A DNA stretch of 64,000 nt from Cyclospora cayetanensis (Eukaryota; Apicomplexa; Conoidasida; Eucoccidiorida; Eimeriidae). The notes below the pieces were generated by a model. It was not told the origin of the DNA. It searched no databases and was given only the letters and a program-made list of their open reading frames with translations. Location: positions 1-64,000 of the forward strand of contig NW_020312132.1 of assembly GCF_002999335.1 (NCBI RefSeq). The letters are read 5' to 3'. Below are positions 57,649 to 64,000 of the stretch, in pieces; positions within the stretch are counted from its first letter, which is position 1, and each line of letters starts with the position of its first letter. Position numbers and translations under genes: made by a program.

Positions 57649-59139
57649 ATGCAGGCATACACGGTTGGCGCATTAGTGATAGTCTGTGTCGCGTTGTGGC
57701 CGATGGCAGGAAATGCAGAGCCGGTGCTTCGAAAAAATGGCTCTGATGTGCTTGGCACTTCTGCTGCTCCAGTCCCGCAGGGCCTTCCCTGTGCGAAGGC
57801 GCCCGCTCGCATCAGGCGTTGTTCGTATGCTTCTTCGGGTCAGCGCACGCTGGTTGCTTTCGCAGCGCTCTTTACTGTGTCTGTTGCTCTTCTCCTAATC
57901 AAAAAATGTTACAACGCACTCAACAGGGACAACAACTTACGAGGAGGCGCTAGGCTACGAAGTCTTGCAAGTGGAGGTCATGAGTACTGTGTGGAGGACA
58001 CCGATGAAAGTAGTTCACACGACAGCAGTAGTGAGCACTCATTACTCGACGATGTAGGACGGCAGCGCGATCTTCTTTTACTTCAGAAGTCAGATGCGTT
58101 TGGCCTTTCACAACCGGAGACCGCACAAATCAGTGCTGCACTTGAAACCATAGACACTGCCATCGCAGCAGTTAGGAGCGCGAAGGTCTTAGTGGAGGGG
58201 ATTGAAGCGCAAATAGAAATCAAGGAGAAAAAATTGGGAAACATGCTAACCGAGAAGGGTCTCGTTAATCATGGAGTCGCGACAATGCTGGCAGGCGTTG
58301 CAGCACTGGAGAAGCGCATGAAGGTCGGACTGGAGAAATATGAAGAGCACAAGAAGGCCCTGTACTCATTGGCGTATAATCAAAAGCAGGAAAAGGGCGC
58401 TGCTTTGTTGATGCTTGATGCTTTGGCTGATAATAGAAAACTGACTGGGAGGGCAGCAGAAGGACTGGCTGCAGCTGAGCGAATCCTTAGCCCAGAGAAG
58501 GAGGTTCCGACTAGCATTGGAGACAAGCAGTGCAACATGCTGAGGGAAGTGATACCTAAGGCGTTGAAGACACTCGAAGGTTGGATTTTCTTTTTGAAAA
58601 GCAATGAAATTCGTTTACTGATGGCACAGGAGAGAGCAGCCCTAGTGAACCACGCGTCGGGTGCTATGGAGAACACTGCATTTTTGCTACACCCGCTAGA
58701 GATACTCGGCGTACAAGGCCCCGCTGAAGCGATAAGAGAAAGGCTGCTGACATTGGACACGGTGATAAGCGAAGTTTCACAGAAGAACCTGGCAATGGAC
58801 AGTATGCTCGAAGTAGTTCAACAGAAGGCTATTGGTGGACCTTTACAGCACCTCATTCCCCAGGCAGAGTTTTCCGAGAGCCTGAGTGAAATCGATGTGC
58901 TCGCGAAAAAATTGGCATCTAGTTTGCTGTCCTTAATCCAGCGTATAAGAGATGGTAGTGGAGGACCAACAAGCCCTTTTGGTTTGCTTATGGATGCCAA
59001 AACTCATTATTACCGATTGGAGGCCACCGCTTTATCCAAGAGCAGCGATCCAAAGTTATATTCTGCTTTAGCGCAAATATTGTCAGTATTCAACGAGTGT
59101 CTGAAAGATTTTACTGAGCTGTTACCTTTGGCAAAGTGA
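57649..59139 (+). CDS. Putative secreted/membrane helical protein, paralogue B
   Basis: 496 residues from ATG 57649, chosen because it aligns with the start of paralogue A and begins a signal peptide (TVGALVIVCVALWPMAGNA). The frame is open further upstream to 57313, but that part includes the conserved leader and does not match A as protein. A second hydrophobic helix (TLVAFAALFTVSVALLLIKK) lies at about 67-86. The C-terminal region of about 400 residues is charged, helical and free of homopolymers. It shares YEEHKKALYSLAY, LAAAERIL and AIGGPLQHLIP with A. A and B differ most in the region after the second helix (acidic/Ser-rich linker) and at the C-terminus, which is shorter here. Function unknown; both copies are intact, so both may be expressed. 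Confidence 0.75.
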   Translation: MQAYTVGALVIVCVALWPMAGNAEPVLRKNGSDVLGTSAAPVPQGLPCAKAPARIRRCSYASSGQRTLVAFAALFTVSVALLLIKKCYNALNRDNNLRGGARLRSLASGGHEYCVEDTDESSSHDSSSEHSLLDDVGRQRDLLLLQKSDAFGLSQPETAQISAALETIDTAIAAVRSAKVLVEGIEAQIEIKEKKLGNMLTEKGLVNHGVATMLAGVAALEKRMKVGLEKYEEHKKALYSLAYNQKQEKGAALLMLDALADNRKLTGRAAEGLAAAERILSPEKEVPTSIGDKQCNMLREVIPKALKTLEGWIFFLKSNEIRLLMAQERAALVNHASGAMENTAFLLHPLEILGVQGPAEAIRERLLTLDTVISEVSQKNLAMDSMLEVVQQKAIGGPLQHLIPQAEFSESLSEIDVLAKKLASSLLSLIQRIRDGSGGPTSPFGLLMDAKTHYYRLEATALSKSSDPKLYSALAQILSVFNECLKDFTELLPLAK

Positions 59140-62100
59140 TTGGCAACTGCGAACAAGCGGAAAACACTCCGGTGAGCGTAAACGGAACTACATGATGCCT
59201 GAGGTCTAATCCAGTACTGTCTGATATCCGTAGCGTTTTCAAGAAAGTTGTGCAAAAGCACAGAGGGTACTTGATGAATTTTCCCGTGCCGAACACCTCC
59301 CTACATCCCATTGTCACCTCACCTCAATCGGCCATGGGTGGCGCGAAGCTTTCCGTAGGGGAGGCAACACAATGTTTTGTGGCTGTATGGCACTGGGATC
59401 TTGAGGCAGCTGCTCGGTACAGGCGACCGACGGAGGTCCTGCAATGGCGTATGAAGATGCAGCTGGAAACAGCAGCCATTCGGTCATACAGCAGATGACC
59501 TGTGTTTGGCTCTTGATGTTTGTAGTGGAGGAAGCACAGTTTCTGGTGTGATTGTACGGCACAACGGAATCTTCAAGAACTGCTGAACGCCCCCACAAGG
59601 ATATTCTAGTTTGAGAATTCAGTTGCCTGTTTGACATTCAAGATCAAAAGGTGTTGTTGCAAAAAGTTGTAAGGTGGGAAAGCCGATATTTGCTGCAAAA
59701 CGTGTGCCTGTGTAGCGAATGCAGGAACTCCAGGTCGGGGTCACGACACAAGAAGGACAGGGCGCACTTAGATACTCGAGGAGCAGCTCCATAAGGCCTT
59801 CTCGGATCCCGCCAACCAAACGAATTCCAGAAGGACCAATACTAGTGCAGCAGGGCTCTAACATGTATGTGCAATCTGTAAATCCCGCATGACTGAGACT
59901 TTTTTTTCACCGAAATGTATTCCGATTGCATTTAAACTCTTTTCTACAACCCCCATTCAGGGCAACAATATGGGGGTGTGCAAGACTTTGACGAGTGTTT
60001 GTATCTGTGTTTGGGTATGTCTTTTATTCCTCCGAAGTCGCGTTTGGTCTGATCACATGCATATTCTTCCCCTGGCGTGTTATAGTGAGCGAAACGGTAG
60101 GGGCAGGTGGATGTTTACTGTGCGCGCACCAGTGGAAGGAACTCGTAAGGCCACCCACCCCATGCACAGTGCCACGTGAAGTTTAGCCCCAGAATTTGCA
60201 GAGTGAAGGATTACAAGCATTCCAGGAGTATTCAGTGTACAAGCCGATCGTAATTCCAATGTACGTTGAATACATATTGTGGTACACGTGCAATGTTCTT
60301 GGCGTAATCTTGCGCTTGAATTTTTAAAACAAGGGCTGTGTATTTTTTGAAAAACGCATGTTAAAAGGCGCTGCCACGAAGGGGGCGCACCATGACTGCG
60401 ACTCAGTCCAGAAGTAGGAGAGGCAATAGAGGGTGCGCCCCTGATGATGATCGCTTAACGGGAATCAGAGTGTAGGTGAAGGATCCAGAAGAATCAGTCA
60501 GGAAACTTTCTTTATGAGGGAGGAGTGCTGCATAGCAGCGCAGGAAAACGGGCTTGGTATCGGGTACGTTTTAGGAGGAAAGCACCGGGCGCTGCGGCGG
60601 AAAGTTCTTGGAAAAGGATAAGGTGATGAGAAAGTGATGGCATACGCAAAAAAACGCTAGGTCACTCTTAATGACAGCTGCAAGGCTCTTCGTAGGAAGT
60701 CGCCCCAAAGGAGCTCCCTTTCTCCCTTGCGTAGACCCTCAGCGTCCAGGCAAGAGGGGGAATGCAGCTAGGTTACCTTTGCTGCAAAGCATTTCGAACA
60801 CATACATTCGCCTACGTGTAGGAAAATAGCGTATGGAAACACAGTTTATTCCTATTGCCCTTATCAATTTCCAGTTTGCGGCAAATATCGTATCGAATAG
60901 CCGCACCAAAGAGTTCATCCTCTCTTAATTACATGTACTTCTACGTGTTATCTGTGTAGCAGAAAATGCCTGAGTGGATCATGGTCCGAGGCATGTCCAG
61001 TTTAGTATTGGTAACGTATTTATGAAGCCAGTCCTGTACCCTATGCGGCCCGCACATGGAAATGGCGGCTGATAGCAGTAAGCGCACCGAATAGTGGTTT
61101 CTTGAAATGAATGCAACGCTGCCTTTGTACAAAAGTCACTTTGTGGAGCTGTTTGTATAGCCCTTTGCTTTATTGAATGCGAACCCGATCTTCCACAACT
61201 TCGAGACGGGCATTTTTTATTTCCAGGACTGAGTGTTGGCGTGGGTTGCTCAGCGCACCATGATAGCACCAGCTAGGTGATTGGACATGGGGGCTGCGAC
61301 GCTCCATTTGTGACCTCCATAGGAAGATCATTGGCTCAAGAATATATACAAGCCTTGGTAGAAAGATATTCACTGCATCTCCAAGAGGGCTACTGCCTTC
61401 CGCTACCCGTGATCCTCAGGATTTTGACATGAAGGGCGAAAGGGAGCTAGAACGCGCGTTTCTGCGCCATTTAAGTGCTCTGAGTGCTCGCAGCTAGCTG
61501 CAGATGGCGTCTAGCGTGCGTGCAGACGACAATGCGTCTTCTTGTATCGAGCAAATATTACTCTGCAACAATCACGATACACGACCGTGTGACCAACTAG
61601 TCAAATATTTGAAAAATTCTTAATTAAAATAAACTATTGTAGCGCAAAGCGCCTAAGTATACCCCAGCGCACTACATCTATGTCTTCCTTTGTTTTAAAC
61701 ATGCTGTCGCCTGCCGTACCTGTTCACAAGACCAGATGTCCATTTCATCCCTTGCGCCGGCTCTTTCAAGGCTCAGGGAGGCGCTTCATTACTCTTAACT
61801 AATGTCTGAAAGCTCTACTGATGTTTTAGGGGTATTAGTACGGATTGCTGCGTGCAGGACAGTGGACGAGTTCTCGCTCTAGCTCCACTCCAGCGGCAGG
61901 CAAAAAAGCGAAGAACAGTGAGAAGCAGAAAGGCAAGTTGGCTTATTCCAGCAAAGGAAGAAATAAGGGAAATAGGGCACACACACATACACACATACAC
62001 ACACACGCACACAAAGCCAACGACTAACGCGGCTCGAGGGCTCGATGTAATCGAAGTGCTGAGCTATGAGCCTCATGCACCGAGATACAGGAAACAAGAA

Positions 62101-62639
62101 AACCACGTGAAGAAAAGCAAACCACATACTAGTTCGATAGTGCGCATGCGCTTTACAAGGGAGTATTTACATGCAAATACAGATGGTGTATGCACAATAC
62201 TCAGCATCAAATCACAGCAAGCACATGAAGAATATAGAGACACTACACCGCAGACTGCGTGTGTATAAAGCTTAGTGTACAGTATCAGCAATGCTGGGTA
62301 ACTTGACAATCAGTAACCATAGCTGAAGCAAGTTATTTCAAGCCCAACGTAAGTTTGGAAAAAGAGACTTTTGCAGGATCTCGGGGAGTGGCATCCACGG
62401 CGACTAACGTTGTGAAGCAAACAGCCGGAAAGATTCCCGCAGGCAATAAGGCTGGCATCCTTACCTCCGCCAAATCTTAAGCTTAGAGTTATCCACCTCA
62501 TTCCACTGGTTCCCGTCAGGTCTCTTTTGGGCGCTCTAGTGTCCTAGATGCCAAGGCCTTTACGGCTTACTGTAGGTCCTCCGCTCCAAAAGTGTCATCC
62601 GCTTGTGCGAAAATGTACGTGATTAAGTTGGGGAGACTT
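59140..62639. other. Gene-poor 3' flank of paralogue B
   Basis: To about 61700 this is duplication copy B. Beyond lies AT-rich DNA with a short CA tract (61975-62015). Open frames of up to 138 codons (61852-62268, +) lack motifs or splice support and are not called. Confidence 0.5.
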
Positions 62640-63420
62640 GAAGCTTCACAGGAAGGCAAGGTTGGTAGCTACATGGCAATTCAATTTCGGGGAAACATTT
62701 AGAGTAAGAACCGCCATGGATTGGTGAAACAATGACAATGGTGCAATCGCAGACCATGCTAGTACGGCCCAATTCCTATTTAAAAGGGCACTTAACCTCC
62801 ACAGCCTTGCCAATCCTGGGGTTACGGTGCCCCTCTATGTACCGGATTTCTAGAGAGTTTGCGAACGGGTGTGCAGACCGCACTTCTGCGCCGTCTTCTC
62901 CAATAGCAGATATCCCTTACATTCAGTGTCAAGAGAGGATCGGAATATTTCGACCGTCAGCGCACAGGCAGCAACGCTCAATTGATGCGTGGGGTTTCCG
63001 CTTCGAGCTCCTGCCTCCATATTCTCCTCACTACGCCACATCCTGCCTTGGGGATTCTCCGCTTTCCTCATGGGCACTCTTTGTTCTACAAGTTTCTACT
63101 TCCCCTAGGCCCAATCTCGATGTTTTCCAGGATCTTGCACATCGGAAAATAGGACCCAATTTTCCATTGAAGACGCAGACGCAGCAAGGGTCTCTTGGGG
63201 GCAGCCTAAGAGCGCGGGTTCTCCTTGGCCTTCTCTTCTCTTCCACCTTAGACTGTAGGCTAAGGCTAGGTGACACAAACCCGGTACCTACAGGTTTGAG
63301 GTCGCGACTTGCCTCTTTCTGTTTAGTCAAAGACACAGCAGTTGCGCTCATTTGCTTTTAATCCCTCAAGTACTTCGTAATTTCGGAAGCTGTACTGGCC
63401 GTTTGTACATTTGCTTAGTC
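62640..63420 (-). mobile_element. Decayed retroelement fragment, copy 3 (gag/protease region)
   Basis: Related to 53890-54590 and more distantly to 45580-45900. The shared stretch TTAGACTGTAGGCTAAGGCT, then AGGTGACACAAACCCGGTA, is identical at 54430-54470 and 63245-63285. On the minus strand it reads PVGTGFVSPSLSLQSKVEEK and on. No reverse transcriptase or integrase part is seen before the window ends. Confidence 0.6.
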
Positions 63421-64000
63421 GATTCCCACCCTGCGACCACTTGATATGGCCTTTCAGTAAATATAAGGAAAACACCGAGGCTGCTAGTCCACGTTGTGGC
63501 TTTTGCGAACGGCGCTCCATATTTCTACAATACACTTAAGTATTGATAGATTCTCCTGCTTAAGCATTCTCACCTCTACCGAATGTTTGCTGCTTGGCTG
63601 AGCTCGACATAAACCAGTGAGTCTGGGCTCGTTCTAAGGCTTGGAATGTGGTAATCCCTTCCGGTAGCTAAGTTTTTGTGCATGATTGAAGTCATCATTT
63701 GAGTGCTTCTTTAGTAAATATGCGTCAAGGAATGATCGTTTTCGTCTTCTGGCAAAGCAAGATGGATATGCGCCACCGGCAGTTAGGAAATCCTTTAACT
63801 CTGATGTACTCTTAGAAGCTCAAAATTGAGAGGAGAAGATAGTTACAACCTATTCCTCAATTTATTTCCAGCTACGAACCAGTGTACGATTTACTAATCG
63901 GTCTCGTTGTTCCTGCATACTATTTACTACAGGGTACTTTTTGATCGATACAAAATAACGCAATGGTATGCGCGGGTGCGCTAAATGCCATGTGCAACTG
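63421..64000. other. End of window, nothing called
   Basis: AT-rich DNA. The part near 63580-63630 resembles 46110-46160 upstream of retroelement copy 1, so it may be more of the same element. No gene is seen. Confidence 0.5.

Larger units (their letters stand above)
56010..61700. repeat. Segmental duplication, copy B
   Basis: Homologous to 32150-37350 in the same orientation. It contains one copy of the 220-bp repeat, the conserved leader, paralogue B and the 3' flank, and ends near GCGTCTTCTTGTATCG at 61534. It is slightly longer than copy A because of insertions in the 3' flank. Confidence 0.75.

Overview
The window looks like nuclear DNA of a coccidian apicomplexan, most likely an Eimeria species (Cyclospora is the alternative). 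The signs are very long CAG/CTG-encoded Gln, Ala and Ser runs inside otherwise conserved eukaryotic proteins, short GT-AG introns, abundant (TG)n/(CT)n microsatellites, and alternation between repeat-rich gene-dense DNA and AT-richer gene-poor DNA. Exons were joined by hand from splice sites, reading phase and remembered family conservation. No search was run, so the gene models are hypotheses of varying strength.

Region 1 (1-30 kb, repeat-rich and gene-dense): the 3' part of a CWF19/CwfJ-type spliceosome-associated protein (+, to 2740); a Gln-rich single-pass membrane protein (-, 3674-6304); an EIPR1/TSSC1-type WD40 protein (-, 7828 to at least 11293) with a 29-nt intron and two minisatellites in its introns; a MIC19-like CHCH protein (+, 13869-14643); a greatly expanded FAM76-like zinc/coiled-coil protein (-, 15930-22800); an unrecognised small gene (-, about 22.97-23.83 kb); a Gln-rich seven-exon protein of unknown function (+, 24206-26725); and mitochondrial ATP synthase subunit beta (-, three exons, 27507-29714).

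Region 2 (30-64 kb, AT-richer and gene-poor): a pair of paralogous single-exon genes (34074-35639 and 57649-59139) that encode putative secreted or membrane helical proteins. Each sits in a diverged copy of a segment of about 5 kb. Between and beyond them lie decayed Ty3/gypsy-like retroelement fragments, all on the minus strand (about 43.6-46.1, 51.6-54.6 and 62.6-63.4 kb). Two of these share a nearly identical tract of about 1.43 kb whose flanks are related but clearly diverged. Two short CAG-bearing islands interrupt this region: a three-finger CCCH zinc-finger gene (-, 38991-41190), and a gene with two UAP56-binding-like motifs, probably an mRNA-export adaptor (+, 48302-49546), preceded by one exon of a possible helical-repeat protein.

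Several of the recognisable genes point to RNA biology (CWF19-like, FAM76-like, CCCH, UAP56-binding adaptor), two to mitochondria (ATP synthase beta, MIC19-like) and one to endosomal trafficking (EIPR1-like). They are on mixed strands and do not form an operon-like unit. The best candidates for something undescribed are the paralogous membrane-protein family and its duplicated segment, the gene-conversion-like tract inside the retroelements, and the intronic minisatellite that copies a splice-acceptor-like sequence.
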